Shown here: positions 1 to 8,091 of the stretch, piece after piece
Position numbering within the stretch: position 1 is the first letter of the stretch
Layout: every line of letters starts with the position of its first letter
Assembly (NCBI GenBank): GCA_021806345.1
Contig: JAJZXP010000405.1
Location: 1 to 36,993, forward strand
Source of the DNA: Thermoplasmata archaeon
GTDB lineage: Archaea; Thermoplasmatota; Thermoplasmata; Thermoplasmatales; Thermoplasmataceae
Direction of reading: 5' to 3'
Length of the DNA: 36,993 bases
Translations under genes and position numbers: made by a program
Notes under the pieces: generated by a model
Database searches by the model: none
Seen by the model: the letters and a program-made list of their open reading frames with translations, nothing else
Told to the model about the DNA's origin: nothing

Positions 1-1429
1 TTGGGATCATTGAGATGTTGGAAATGAAATATTCCAGTGAGGCATAACTTCTGTATATTTCCTTTCCATCAAATCGGAGTTTTTTGGCTACATTAAGGAA
101 ATTCACAATTGACAGAAATTCCTCCTCAGTTACTTCTCTCAACGGATAGGATCTTTTTATCTGATTATAGAATTCAATTGCTTCGAATTTCTTTTTTCTA
201 TGAGCTTCGAGCAGTATTTGATTTGCAACTGTTGCATAAGAATTTTTCCTGATAAAAACCGGCTCAAGTATCTTCTCAGAAACCTGGCAGACTATTGCCA
301 TTGCCTCCTCCATTTCAATTAGATCGCCGCATAGAATTATGCCCTTCGAAACTTTCTCAATCCAGTGGCCAGATCTCCCTATTCTCTGGACCAGTTTATT
401 GATCTGTCTGGGGGAGTTAAATTGTATAACGAGATCTGCAGATCCAATATCTATGCCTAACTCTAAGGATGATGTGCATATTAAAGCCTTTAGCCTCCCG
501 TTTTTAAACTCAGTTTCTGCCTCTTCTCTGATCTCTCTGGACAGTGATCCGTGATGAACCATGATTTGCGTCTTTCCGTAATAAAGAAGTATTCTGAATG
601 CTATATCTTCTGCCACACTTCTTGTGTTGACAAAAACCAGAGTTCCATTATGCTCCATTATTAGGTCGTGTATTCTGACAATTGCACCTGAATAGGATCT
701 TTCACAACCCATTTTACCAGCCACTTCTTCTGGAGCGGGATCTGGAATTGTGATCTCAAAATCCATATTCTTTATCATGCTCGTCTTCAAAATTGAAACT
801 TCCTTTGATGGGTTGAGGAAGCTTGCCAGTTCCTCTGGATTCCCCACTGTAGCTGATAGCCCTATCCGTATAAATCCCGGTGCAATAGCCTCAAGTCTCT
901 CTAATGCAATCGATAGTTGAGTTCCCCTCTCATTTTGGGCTAATTCATGGAGTTCGTCAACAACAACAAATTTTACGTTTTTCAAATACTCACTGATTTT
1001 TTTACTATTCAATAGAATCTGAATGGATTCGGGAGTGGAAATAACAATTGGAGCTGGTCTATCCCTAATTTCTTTCCTCTCCTTCTCGGAAATATCACTA
1101 TGCCTTACCTGAACCCTTATCCCAAGATTCTGTCCATATTTTCTGAGTCTTCCGAGCATATCCCTGTTCAGTGCCCTAAGGGGAGTAATGAAAAGAACAG
1201 TTATCGGACTCGGATCATTTTTCAGTATGTAATCGAGGATTGGGAAGATCGCAGCTTCAGTTTTTCCACTTCCAGTAGGGGAAATCAAAAGAGAATTATT
1301 CCCTCTCATTATCTCAGGAATAAGCATTTCTTGAGCCTCAGTAAACTCTTTAAAACCCAAATTTTTAATAAATTCCAACATTCTTTCTGTTAAAAGAGTT
1401 TCAATGTTAGAATTTTGATTTAATTTCAT
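1..1429 (-). CDS. Lhr-type superfamily 2 DEAD/H helicase, N-terminal part (continues beyond window)
   Basis: The minus strand from ATG at 1429 to the left edge is one open frame of about 476 codons with no stop, so the gene is cut by the window. Helicase motifs appear in order: a Q-like motif near residue 27, Walker A SPTGSGKT near residues 50-57, motif Ia TPLRALNRDM, ISTPES, the DELH Walker B near residue 157, LSAT, then in the second RecA domain FVNTR, HHGSLSR, SSLELGIDIG and QRIGRSGH. The spacing and the LELGIDIG/QRIGRSGH pair fit the Lhr (large helicase-related) group, ATP-dependent DNA/RNA-DNA unwinding enzymes of about 850-900 residues linked to repair or RNA processing in archaea. The winged-helix and Lhr C-terminal domains would lie outside the window. 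A short acidic ORF sits 14 nt upstream in the same direction, so co-transcription is likely. Family assignment is firm; the exact role is inferred. Confidence 0.9.
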   Translation of the reverse strand, partial: MKLNQNSNIETLLTERMLEFIKNLGFKEFTEAQEMLIPEIMRGNNSLLISPTGSGKTEAAIFPILDYILKNDPSPITVLFITPLRALNRDMLGRLRKYGQNLGIRVQVRHSDISEKERKEIRDRPAPIVISTPESIQILLNSKKISEYLKNVKFVVVDELHELAQNERGTQLSIALERLEAIAPGFIRIGLSATVGNPEELASFLNPSKEVSILKTSMIKNMDFEITIPDPAPEEVAGKMGCERSYSGAIVRIHDLIMEHNGTLVFVNTRSVAEDIAFRILLYYGKTQIMVHHGSLSREIREEAETEFKNGRLKALICTSSLELGIDIGSADLVIQFNSPRQINKLVQRIGRSGHWIEKVSKGIILCGDLIEMEEAMAIVCQVSEKILEPVFIRKNSYATVANQILLEAHRKKKFEAIEFYNQIKRSYPLREVTEEEFLSIVNFLNVAKKLRFDGKEIYRSYASLEYFISNISMIP

Positions 1430-1443
1430 TTATTCACTCTAAC

Positions 1444-1518
1444 TTAGAAATCGTCATCGTCATCATCAGTGTCATCGTCATCATCATCGTCATCCCTTGG
1501 ACAAAAGTTGAATAACAC
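1444..1518 (-). CDS. Micro-ORF with poly-aspartate tail (24 aa)
   Basis: GTG at 1518 opens 24 codons ending in TAA at 1444. The product is a short hydrophobic head (VLFNFCPR) followed by eight Asp, one Thr, six Asp and a final Phe. A purine-rich AGAGGTGAA lies about 5 nt before the GTG, an in-frame TAG lies 15 nt upstream, and a TATA-like stretch is near 1546-1558, so promoter, ribosome site and stop are all in place. It is followed after 14 nt by the helicase start codon. I do not recognise the family. A peptide of this kind could bind metal or mimic nucleic acid, but that is speculation. The alternative is a GAT/GAC trinucleotide repeat in a leader with no function. Asp codons alternate GAT and GAC, which argues somewhat against a fresh slippage expansion. 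Confidence 0.4.
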   Translation of the reverse strand: MLFNFCPRDDDDDDDDTDDDDDDF

Positions 1519-1580
1519 GGTTTCACCTCTATACTAAGAAACTACACCAATATAAAAATATTTTCTAAAATTTTTCCTGA

Positions 1581-1590
1581 TTAAACTTTA
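1581..1590 (+). promoter_or_regulatory. TATA-like box for glycerate kinase gene
   Basis: TTAAACTTTA lies 24-33 nt before ATG 1614, the spacing expected for a leaderless or near-leaderless archaeal transcript. It supports the ATG at 1614 over the TTG at 1596, which would fall only a few bases from the box. Confidence 0.4.
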
Positions 1591-1613
1591 ATCCATTGTG
1601 GAAATGTGTGGTT

Positions 1614-2834
1614 ATGTCCAAGAATATCATCGAAGAAAGCAATTTAATCAAAAATTCAATTAAAGAGGTCATGGACACTGAAAGTCCCGTTAATGTGATG
1701 AAAGGATTAAAAGACGAAATAAGGACATTCATAGGAAAGGATACTTACAGCATTCTGGCAATAGGTAAGGCCTCCGTTGGAATGTGTAAAGGGTTGGAAG
1801 ATACCCTCAAGAAAAACGCAAGGATTAAAATGTGTCTCAGTCCAAATTTCGTTGATGGAGATGACATGGAATATCTGAAGGGCAACCATCCGGTTCCCAT
1901 GAGTGACACTTTTAAATCTTCAAGGCATATTCTTGAAAGTTATTCAAATGATGATGCTGCCAAATTGATTTTTCTTTTGTCAGGAGGTGCATCCTCTTTA
2001 TTTGAAGTGCCCATAGATGAAGTAGGAACAGAGAAATATGCTGGCCTGATGGATAAACTTGTAAAGAGTGGCCACCCAATCGACCAGATGAATTTTCTGA
2101 GGTGCCAATTGTCAATGGTTAAATGTGGGCAGATGATAAACCACACATCCTACGGGGAAGTTCTTATACTGGCAATCTCGGACGTTCCTTCAGATGAAAT
2201 AGGTCTAATCGGATCGAATCCTTTTTATCCGCCCAGTGCTCAAATGAAGAGGGATGGCGAAATTTTGAAGGAGTTCGGGATAAACGGGAGAAAAATCACC
2301 TATAGAGAGTGCAAGATTAAAGCAAAATTGGTGTTAAACGGTGAAAAATACGCTATCGACTTTCTTAAAATGATGGACACAGAAAGGAAAAGATTTTTCC
2401 TCGGTCACGAACTATATGGCGACGTAAAGGAATGCTCTGACAGAATCCTCAAAGCGTTGAGGAAAAAGTTCTCAGAGATTAAGGAACCCTTCTTCTACTC
2501 CATGTGCGGCGAAACAACATCAATTGTGGATGGAAATGGAAAGGGAGGGAGAAATTGTTACCTTTCAGCTCTAGTTTTACAGAAAAGTGAGAACAGCGAA
2601 ATTTTTTCATTTCTCTCTCTGGCCAGCGATGGAATGGATGGAAACAGTGGATATGCGGGGTTTTTAGTTGACTCAAGCATTAAAAAATCCATTCTTGACT
2701 CAGAGATAGATAAGTATATTGAAAATAGTGACACTGGATCTCTTGCTGAAAAATATAATGCTGCAATAAATACGGGCCCGTCTGGAAATAATGTTTCAGA
2801 CATAGTGATTGGATATTATGGTGGGCAGAAATGA
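1614..2834 (+). CDS. Glycerate 2-kinase (MOFRL family)
   Basis: This enzyme phosphorylates D-glycerate with ATP to 2-phosphoglycerate. In Thermoplasmata the reaction closes the non-phosphorylative Entner-Doudoroff branch. The roughly 406-residue product matches the family length. The N-terminal Rossmann-like part has AIGKAS, then GNHPVP and FLLSGGASSLFE, a glycine/serine loop typical of the family. The C-terminal MOFRL part has GETTSIV, GKGGRN and the ASDGMDGNSGYAG segment near the end. ATG 1614 is chosen because the TATA-like box fits it; an in-frame TTG at 1596 would add six residues. The stop overlaps the start of trmI by 4 nt (ATGA), so the two are very likely co-translated. Family call is firm; the pathway role is known for Picrophilus and Thermoplasma and inferred here. 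Confidence 0.9.
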   Translation: MSKNIIEESNLIKNSIKEVMDTESPVNVMKGLKDEIRTFIGKDTYSILAIGKASVGMCKGLEDTLKKNARIKMCLSPNFVDGDDMEYLKGNHPVPMSDTFKSSRHILESYSNDDAAKLIFLLSGGASSLFEVPIDEVGTEKYAGLMDKLVKSGHPIDQMNFLRCQLSMVKCGQMINHTSYGEVLILAISDVPSDEIGLIGSNPFYPPSAQMKRDGEILKEFGINGRKITYRECKIKAKLVLNGEKYAIDFLKMMDTERKRFFLGHELYGDVKECSDRILKALRKKFSEIKEPFFYSMCGETTSIVDGNGKGGRNCYLSALVLQKSENSEIFSFLSLASDGMDGNSGYAGFLVDSSIKKSILDSEIDKYIENSDTGSLAEKYNAAINTGPSGNNVSDIVIGYYGGQK

Positions 2835-3592
2835 AAATTCTTTGCGCTAATCAAGTATCTCTTGAGTTTGACGAATTGAACAACAGGGTTAGAATGGGAA
2901 AGAAGACGGTTGAAATACCCGGGAACGTAATAATGCAGTCTGGAGACATTGTGAAAATAGACGGCAGAAGCTATGTTTTGCTTGACTTCAGCATTCCATT
3001 ATTCTCGAGTATCGCCCACAGGGGTGCACAGATAATTGATGCAAAAGATGCTTCTTACATGGTTACTTCCGGAAATATAAAATATGGTTCTAGGGTACTT
3101 GAAAGTGGAACTGGATCGGGTGCTTTAACTGTTGCCATCCTAAAGGTAGTTGGAGACCCAGGATTTTACACTGGTGTAGATCACAGCGATGAGTCTGCCA
3201 GAATAACCAAGAATAATGTCAGGAATTTATCCGGAATGGACGTACATATTAATGTTGAAGAATTTGAAAATTTTGATCCTGAGGGAAAGAGATTTGATGC
3301 AATATTCCTGGATCTTCCTGAACCCTGGAAAAATGTGGAAAAACAAAAAACATGGATTAGCCCAGGAAGCAGAATTGTAACTTATCTACCAACAACAAAT
3401 CAACTTGAGAAAACAGTATATGAGTACACAGAAAGCGGGTTTTACCATCTAGAATCAGTTGAATTGAGCATGAGACAAATGCAGGTCAAAAAAGATGCCG
3501 TTCGACCAGTATCATCTGGAATCATCCACACTGGTTATATTTCAACGTTCGTAAAACTGTCAGGCTCCGTATTGAATATTTCCAATTCATAA
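2831..3592 (+). CDS. trmI: tRNA (adenine-N1)-methyltransferase TrmI
   Basis: This is a SAM-dependent enzyme forming m1A at position 58 (57/58 in archaea) of the T-loop. The 253-residue protein has the two-domain layout: a small beta-rich N-terminal domain (residues 1-70) and a class I Rossmann methyltransferase domain. Visible motifs are AHRGAQIIDAKDASYM, the SAM loop ESGTGSGALT near residues 94-103, the acidic residue in GVDHS after beta-2, and the active-site segment LDLPEPW, which is the TrmI/Gcd14 signature. The ATG overlaps the glycerate kinase stop by 4 nt. The functional link between the two genes is not obvious; coupling may just reflect genome compaction. Assignment is strong. Confidence 0.92.
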   Translation: MKILCANQVSLEFDELNNRVRMGKKTVEIPGNVIMQSGDIVKIDGRSYVLLDFSIPLFSSIAHRGAQIIDAKDASYMVTSGNIKYGSRVLESGTGSGALTVAILKVVGDPGFYTGVDHSDESARITKNNVRNLSGMDVHINVEEFENFDPEGKRFDAIFLDLPEPWKNVEKQKTWISPGSRIVTYLPTTNQLEKTVYEYTESGFYHLESVELSMRQMQVKKDAVRPVSSGIIHTGYISTFVKLSGSVLNISNS

Positions 3593-3607
3593 TTTGACTT
3601 TTAGTAT

Positions 3608-3624
3608 AGGTCTAAACCTTTATA
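3608..3624 (+). promoter_or_regulatory. pyrBI promoter: inverted repeat over the BRE and TATA box
   Basis: TTTATA at 3619-3624 lies 24-29 nt before the pyrB ATG at 3648, fitting a leaderless transcript. Directly upstream and touching it is AGGT-CTAA-ACCT (3608-3619), a perfect 4+4 inverted repeat covering the BRE position. A regulator bound there would block TFB. The operator role is inferred. Confidence 0.4.
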
Positions 3625-3647
3625 CCTGAGAGGCATGTCTATTTTTA

Positions 3648-4577
3648 ATGTTAAAGGGTAAAAGCATTGTGAGTATTGACGATGTGGGGACTGAGGATTT
3701 CATTGAAATTTTTAAGATTGCGTCCCAACTTAAGAAGAAAGTTTTAAAGCAGGAGAAAATTGATATGATGGACGGAAAAATAATGGCCACTCTGTTCTTC
3801 GAACCAAGTACTAGAACAAGACTTTCATTTGAAAGTGCTATGCACAGACTTGGGGGTTCAGTCATAACAGTTTCAGAACCGAAATCCAGTTCCGCCGTCA
3901 AGGGGGAGACTGTGGCAGATACAATGAGAATGGCCGCATCCTATTCTGATGTCATAGTCATTCGACATCCACTGGAGGGTGCAGCCCGACTCGCAACAGA
4001 ATTCTCCAGAGTCCCGGTCTTAAATGCAGGGGACGGTTCTGGTCAGCATCCCACTCAAACATTGCTAGATCTTTTTACTATTTGGGAAAAATTTGGCAGA
4101 ATCGATAACCTAGACATTTCACTTGTAGGTGACCTGAAATACGGGAGAACCGTTCATTCATTGATCAAAGCATTGAACAGATTCGAAAATAAAATCAATC
4201 TGATATCTCCTGAAATTTTAAAGATGCCAGATCACTTCATTTCTACCCTTAGGGACAGGGAATCAATAAATGTTAACACTTCCATTGAAGAATATCTTGC
4301 AACGTCTGATGTCTTTTATGTTACAAGAATACAGAAAGAACGATTTGTGGATATGAACGACTATAACAAGGTTATTGGGTCATACTCATTTAACTCTGAA
4401 ACAGTATCAAGAATGAAAAGTGAAGCAATCATACTGCATCCACTACCAAGGGTAGACGAGATTCATCCAGATGTTGACATCGATAAAAGGGCAACCTACT
4501 TCAAACAGGCAGAAAACGGAGTATATGTTAGGATGGCCATTATCAAAATGATACTCGGAGGTGAATTAAATGAGTGA
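3648..4577 (+). CDS. pyrB: Aspartate carbamoyltransferase, catalytic subunit
   Basis: Joins carbamoyl phosphate and L-aspartate to N-carbamoyl-aspartate, the committed step of pyrimidine synthesis. The product is 309 residues, the usual size for PyrB. The carbamoyl-phosphate loop FEPSTRTRLSFE spans about residues 51-62. The mobile SSSAVKGET loop with its Ser and Lys follows near residue 84, then RHP, the GDGSGQHPTQTLLDL segment in the hinge, and HPLPRVDEI near the C-terminus, which binds aspartate. All catalytic residues I can recognise are present. The stop overlaps pyrI by 8 nt, so the catalytic and regulatory chains are made together as in other archaea. The ATG is 24 nt from a TATA box, which fixes this start. 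Confidence 0.96.
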   Translation: MLKGKSIVSIDDVGTEDFIEIFKIASQLKKKVLKQEKIDMMDGKIMATLFFEPSTRTRLSFESAMHRLGGSVITVSEPKSSSAVKGETVADTMRMAASYSDVIVIRHPLEGAARLATEFSRVPVLNAGDGSGQHPTQTLLDLFTIWEKFGRIDNLDISLVGDLKYGRTVHSLIKALNRFENKINLISPEILKMPDHFISTLRDRESINVNTSIEEYLATSDVFYVTRIQKERFVDMNDYNKVIGSYSFNSETVSRMKSEAIILHPLPRVDEIHPDVDIDKRATYFKQAENGVYVRMAIIKMILGGELNE

Positions 4578-5046
4578 GGAGAAGGAGCTAAGAATAAGCA
4601 AAATAAATGATGGAATCGTTATTGATCATATAAACCCAGGTACTGCGCTTGATGTGCTGGCTGTTTTGAAAATTAACGGAAAGGAGGATTTGACAGTTAG
4701 CGTGTTAATGAATGTGGCAAGCAAGCTAAAACTATCAAAAGACATAATAAAAGTTGAAAAAAGGAAGCTTGCGAAAAAGGAACTTGATAGGATCAGTCTT
4801 ATCTCACCAAATGCGACAATAAACGTGGTTGAGAATTATGGAATAAAGGACAAATTTACGGTAAAACTCCCCAAAGAGGTAAAAGGCATCATTAAATGTA
4901 AGAACGAAAATTGCGTCACAAATACAAAGGAACCAGTCGAATCATACTTCAAGTTAGAGAAAGAAATGGGAAAAGAAAAATACAGGTGCCATTACTGTGA
5001 AAGGACAATGGAAATGAATGAGATTAGGGAAAGTTTGGTAAGATAA
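4570..5046 (+). CDS. pyrI: Aspartate carbamoyltransferase, regulatory subunit
   Basis: This is the non-catalytic chain that binds nucleotide effectors and holds the catalytic trimers together in the dodecamer. The 158-residue protein has an N-terminal ferredoxin-like nucleotide-binding domain (RISKINDGIVIDHI, then GTALDVL) and a C-terminal zinc domain with four cysteines: CKNENC near residues 109-114 and CHYC near 138-141. The start codon lies inside the end of pyrB, showing translational coupling. Only one base separates the stop from the last codon of the convergent gene, so the two transcription units meet tail to tail. Confident family call. Confidence 0.96.
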   Translation: MSEEKELRISKINDGIVIDHINPGTALDVLAVLKINGKEDLTVSVLMNVASKLKLSKDIIKVEKRKLAKKELDRISLISPNATINVVENYGIKDKFTVKLPKEVKGIIKCKNENCVTNTKEPVESYFKLEKEMGKEKYRCHYCERTMEMNEIRESLVR

Positions 5047-5763
5047 CTAATAAATATTTCTTCCTATATTGTTGATCACACTTAGCATTCTGTCGGATTC
5101 AAAATTTTCCGCCCGTTTTGCAAAGAATGTTTTCTTGAGTGAAACCTGTGGCTTAATTTCTTTGAATATGTCCGTTGTGTTTTTTATGTTATTTCTTGTC
5201 ACTCTGGCACTGTAATCCTGACCTACACTGTCCGCCCTTGTATAGACAACTGATGCCACAGAATTCTTAAAACGCTTTCTTCTGTACACAAGCGAAGAAT
5301 GAATATTCCTTGAAAACTCGTCGGAGAGGTCGCTCCCGATTGTCACAAGTAATGAGTTATCTATGGTTGCTGACAAAATTTCAGTGGCGTGTCTGTATTC
5401 CCTATCTGAACTCAAATGGGCAAAATTAAGTCTCATTACTATTGGGTAGACAATTCTTTCTCCATTTTCAGAGTCATTAATTTCCTTACCATTTTCATCC
5501 ATTTGAGTGACGAATCCATCATCACTGTACTTATACTTCTCATAGAGAAGGTTATTGTTTACGTTTGATTTTCCTTCATTTTCATTTGTTACCAGATAGA
5601 TTGCCGCTTTTGCCCCCTTATTCTCTTTTATGACTGATTTAAACACGGTTTCCATTCCTTTTCCTATCAGCACAAAACTCTTGTCGACATAGGTATCCAG
5701 CTCAGTGTCAACGACCATTTTCTGTTTCATTTCTATTTTTGCTTCTTCAACCAATTTTTTCAC
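5047..5763 (-). CDS. Conserved-looking hypothetical protein, partner of RHH regulator
   Basis: A 238-residue soluble protein I do not recognise. The GTG start at 5763 lies two bases after the stop of the ribbon-helix-helix gene, so the two form a tight operon. The sequence mixes charged helices and beta-type stretches (SFVLIGKGMETVF, AAIYLVTNENEG, SLLVTIGSDLSDEF, ASVVYTRADSVG) with a basic C-terminus. There is no signal peptide or membrane segment and no nuclease or nucleotide-binding motif I can name. Pairing with a DNA-binding protein suggests a role in gene control, chromosome handling or cell division, but nothing in the sequence proves it. It meets pyrI tail to tail. Confidence 0.75.
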   Translation of the reverse strand: MKKLVEEAKIEMKQKMVVDTELDTYVDKSFVLIGKGMETVFKSVIKENKGAKAAIYLVTNENEGKSNVNNNLLYEKYKYSDDGFVTQMDENGKEINDSENGERIVYPIVMRLNFAHLSSDREYRHATEILSATIDNSLLVTIGSDLSDEFSRNIHSSLVYRRKRFKNSVASVVYTRADSVGQDYSARVTRNNIKNTTDIFKEIKPQVSLKKTFFAKRAENFESDRMLSVINNIGRNIY

Positions 5764-5764
5764 C

Positions 5765-6196
5765 TCAAAATCTCTTAAATCTCCTTTCTTCCGCTTCCTT
5801 ATCCACCAAACTTATCCTTTCATTTGTCCTCATTGCCTTCTCGATTTGATTGTAATTTTCAATCTTTTCTTCGAAAATAGTTTTAATCAACCCGGAGTCA
5901 AAAATGTATTCAAGTATGGACTTTATTGCGTCTTCCCTAGATGGATAATATCCAAGTTTTATCATTCTGTCAAGGAATTCGTCCTGTTTTTTTGACAAAA
6001 CCATTCCTGATCCCGAATCCATTCTTCCCCCCATTCCTTTTCTCTGAATCACATCAAGAGCACAGTTTCTAAGGAACTCTGACCTGCTTCCAAATGCCAT
6101 GTTTTCCTCTAGGAAACTATCTATCATATCCAAGTCGTCATCAGAAATCCTGAGAGTTATTTTGATATCTTTAGAGTCTTGATTCATACCGATCAT
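5765..6196 (-). CDS. Ribbon-helix-helix transcriptional regulator, probably two RHH domains
   Basis: This 143-residue protein begins with a classical RHH (CopG/MetJ-like) motif at about residues 11-48: KITLRISDDDLDMIDSFLEE then SRSEFLRNCALDVI. A second segment at about 70-100 (LSKKQDEFLDRMIKLG then SREDAIKSILEYIF) also fits the helix-turn-helix half of an RHH domain, with a short hydrophobic strand before it. That suggests a tandem protein able to form an intramolecular RHH pair or larger assemblies. The C-terminus is charged. Its promoter has a strong TATA box with leaderless spacing. It heads a two-gene operon with the unknown protein at 5047-5763. The RHH call for the first domain is firm; the second is by eye. 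Confidence 0.85.
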   Translation of the reverse strand: MIGMNQDSKDIKITLRISDDDLDMIDSFLEENMAFGSRSEFLRNCALDVIQRKGMGGRMDSGSGMVLSKKQDEFLDRMIKLGYYPSREDAIKSILEYIFDSGLIKTIFEEKIENYNQIEKAMRTNERISLVDKEAEERRFKRF

Positions 6197-6440
6197 GAAT
6201 ACATATGCTATCCTCTATATAAATATATCTTTATGCTGCCTGACAATAGTATAGACAACCAAACGTTATTATATTTTTAAAAAATATTAAAGACCTTCGA
6301 GAATCCAACAATTTAGGGCTTTAAGTTAGCAGCACGATATCCATATATGATGGAATGTTCAATTGATGTGTAGTCACTTGTCAATTTTTATGTATGCAAT
6401 ACGTCAATAAATTTCATAAAAGAAAGGAGCAAAATTAGAA
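6197..6440. other. Intergenic region between convergent membrane gene and RHH operon
   Basis: AT-rich, with the RHH promoter at its left end. I see no further ORF or strong hairpin in the rest. A short noncoding RNA cannot be excluded by eye. Confidence 0.4.
6216..6223 (-). promoter_or_regulatory. TATA box of the RHH operon
   Basis: On the minus strand TTTATATA lies 20-27 nt before the ATG at 6196, giving leaderless spacing. Purine-rich AAAGATA lies just upstream as a possible BRE. Confidence 0.5.
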
Positions 6441-6914
6441 TTACTTTTCTGATTCATTGATTCTCTGTTGAATAAAGTCCAATAGATTTTGACCCACGCT
6501 GTACATCTTTCTATCATACAGAGCCACTGATCTTCCGCTCTTAGTTTTCAATAGAAAAAGATTTTTCCCGTATTGCTGTTCCCTATCGATCTGTTTTATT
6601 TCACCAAATCGAATTTTGACTGTTTTTTTTGTTGTTCTAATAATGATCATATCATAATAGACTTCAATAGTTGCCCTTTTTCGATATTGTACTATGTTAT
6701 AACCTATTATAAATACAACAATTATGATAAATGGAAAAAAATTCAATACTGTGGAAAAAAAGAAATCGGGGTACAGATAAAGTGGAAATGCGATTGCAAT
6801 CACAATGAACGCGACAGATCCAAAAACGAGTAAATTTGACCCAGCCCTGAATATTGCGAATGGTTCTGATTTCATACGCAACTGAATTGCCATTAAAATA
6901 ATTACATTTTCCAC
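6441..6914 (-). CDS. Two-TM membrane protein with PH-like cytoplasmic domain
   Basis: The product has two hydrophobic stretches, about residues 26-48 (LLVFGSVAFIVIAIAFPLYL) and 54-72 (FFPFIIIVVFIIGYNIV). A soluble C-terminal part of alternating beta strands follows (TIEVYYDMIIIRT, VKIRFGEIKQID, LFLLKTKSGRSVALYD) and ends in a helix (GQNLLDFIQQRINES). This layout matches bacterial/archaeal PH-like (bPH2-type) membrane proteins of unknown function. The longest start is GTG at 6914; ATG at 6893 or 6875 would remove 7 or 13 residues and all keep both membrane spans. It is divergent from the alcohol dehydrogenase gene, with about 65 nt between starts. Confidence 0.7.
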   Translation of the reverse strand: MENVIILMAIQLRMKSEPFAIFRAGSNLLVFGSVAFIVIAIAFPLYLYPDFFFSTVLNFFPFIIIVVFIIGYNIVQYRKRATIEVYYDMIIIRTTKKTVKIRFGEIKQIDREQQYGKNLFLLKTKSGRSVALYDRKMYSVGQNLLDFIQQRINESEK

Positions 6915-6979
6915 TTAGAATCACAGTTTATTTTTGATTACTTTTCAATAAGATTATTAGTAAATTTCCATACACTAAG

Positions 6980-8041
6980 ATGATTAAAATGATGGAAGCA
7001 AAAGGATATGCAGCGAGGAAAGCAGGGCAGGAATTGGCTCCTTTTGAATTTAAAAGAAGGGATTTACTGGAAAATGACGTTCTGATAAAGATAAAGTACT
7101 GTGGAATATGCCACTCCGATATACATCAGGTAAATAATGATTGGGGAGGTGCATCTTATCCAATTGTACCTGGTCACGAAATTGTGGGAATCGTAGAAAA
7201 AGTTGGTAAGGAAGTGAGTAAATTCAAAGTGGGCGACAGGGTTGGTGTTGGATGTATGGTTGATTCTTGCGGTAAGTGCGATTCGTGCAAGAAAGGTTTA
7301 CAGCAATTCTGTGTAAATGGTGCTACATTTACCTATGCCTCACCTGACAAAGTCGTAGGAGGAATGACATATGGAGGATATTCCGAAAATATTGTAGTAA
7401 CAGAGAATTTCGTTTTAAAAATTCCTGATAACTTAGACCTAGCAGCATCTGCCCCACTGCTTTGCGCCGGAATAACCACTTATTCTCCCCTAAGGCACTG
7501 GCAGGTAAAACCAGGCCAGACGGTTGGAGTTGCCGGAATGGGGGGACTTGGTCACATGGCAGTCAAATTGGCAAAGTCCATGGGAGCAAAGGTTGTTGTA
7601 CTGACAACATCTGAAAATAAGGTGAAAGAAGCACACAGATTAGGCGCAGACGAGGTTATTATGTCTAAAAATCTCGAAGAAATGAAAAAAAATAGGAAAA
7701 CCTTGGATTTAATAATTGATACAATTCCCGCCCCGCACGATATGAATTTATATTTATCTCTCCTGAAGATTGACGGGAGCCTAGTTTTGGTAGGACTGCC
7801 GGAAAAGGAATCACAGCACTCCATTTCGGCAGGGATCCTAATAAATGGAAGAAGAAAACTTTCAGGATCAAATATTGGCGGAATAGAGGAGACTCAGGAG
7901 ATGCTGGACTATTGTGGAAAGCACAATATCGTTTCTGATATAGAGATAACACCTATCCAAAAAGTTAACGATGCATATGTCAGGACAATAAATTCAGATG
8001 TTAAGTATAGATTTGTAATTGATATGTCAACTCTAAAATAA
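6980..8041 (+). CDS. Zinc-dependent alcohol dehydrogenase (cinnamyl/AdhC-YahK type)
   Basis: An NAD(P)-dependent medium-chain dehydrogenase of 353 residues, oxidising alcohols or reducing aldehydes. Catalytic zinc ligands visible are C41 in CGICHSDIH, H66-E67 in VPGHEIVG, and a cysteine in APLLCAG near residue 162. Structural zinc ligands are C97, C100, C103 and C111. The Rossmann loop is GMGGLGHMAVKLAK near residue 185, with LTTSENK following beta-2; absence of an acidic residue there suggests NADP preference, an inference only. Starts at ATG 6980, 6989 or 6992 are all possible. The gene is single, divergent from the membrane protein and followed by the amidohydrolase. The specific substrate is not predictable. 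Confidence 0.92.
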   Translation: MIKMMEAKGYAARKAGQELAPFEFKRRDLLENDVLIKIKYCGICHSDIHQVNNDWGGASYPIVPGHEIVGIVEKVGKEVSKFKVGDRVGVGCMVDSCGKCDSCKKGLQQFCVNGATFTYASPDKVVGGMTYGGYSENIVVTENFVLKIPDNLDLAASAPLLCAGITTYSPLRHWQVKPGQTVGVAGMGGLGHMAVKLAKSMGAKVVVLTTSENKVKEAHRLGADEVIMSKNLEEMKKNRKTLDLIIDTIPAPHDMNLYLSLLKIDGSLVLVGLPEKESQHSISAGILINGRRKLSGSNIGGIEETQEMLDYCGKHNIVSDIEITPIQKVNDAYVRTINSDVKYRFVIDMSTLK

Positions 8042-8063
8042 AAGAATATAACTCATAAAAAAT

Positions 8064-8072
8064 TTTATAAAT
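8064..8072 (+). promoter_or_regulatory. TATA box for amidohydrolase gene
   Basis: TTTATAAAT lies 20-28 nt before ATG 8092. The spacing favours that ATG, since the in-frame TTG at 8083 would be too close to the box. Confidence 0.5.
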
Positions 8073-8091
8073 TTATTTAGCCTTGCTTCAG

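Noticed and set aside
339..1393. Plus-strand ORFs under the left-edge helicase
   Set aside because: They are antisense to a clear Lhr-type helicase frame with all motifs; no start signals or codon bias of their own.
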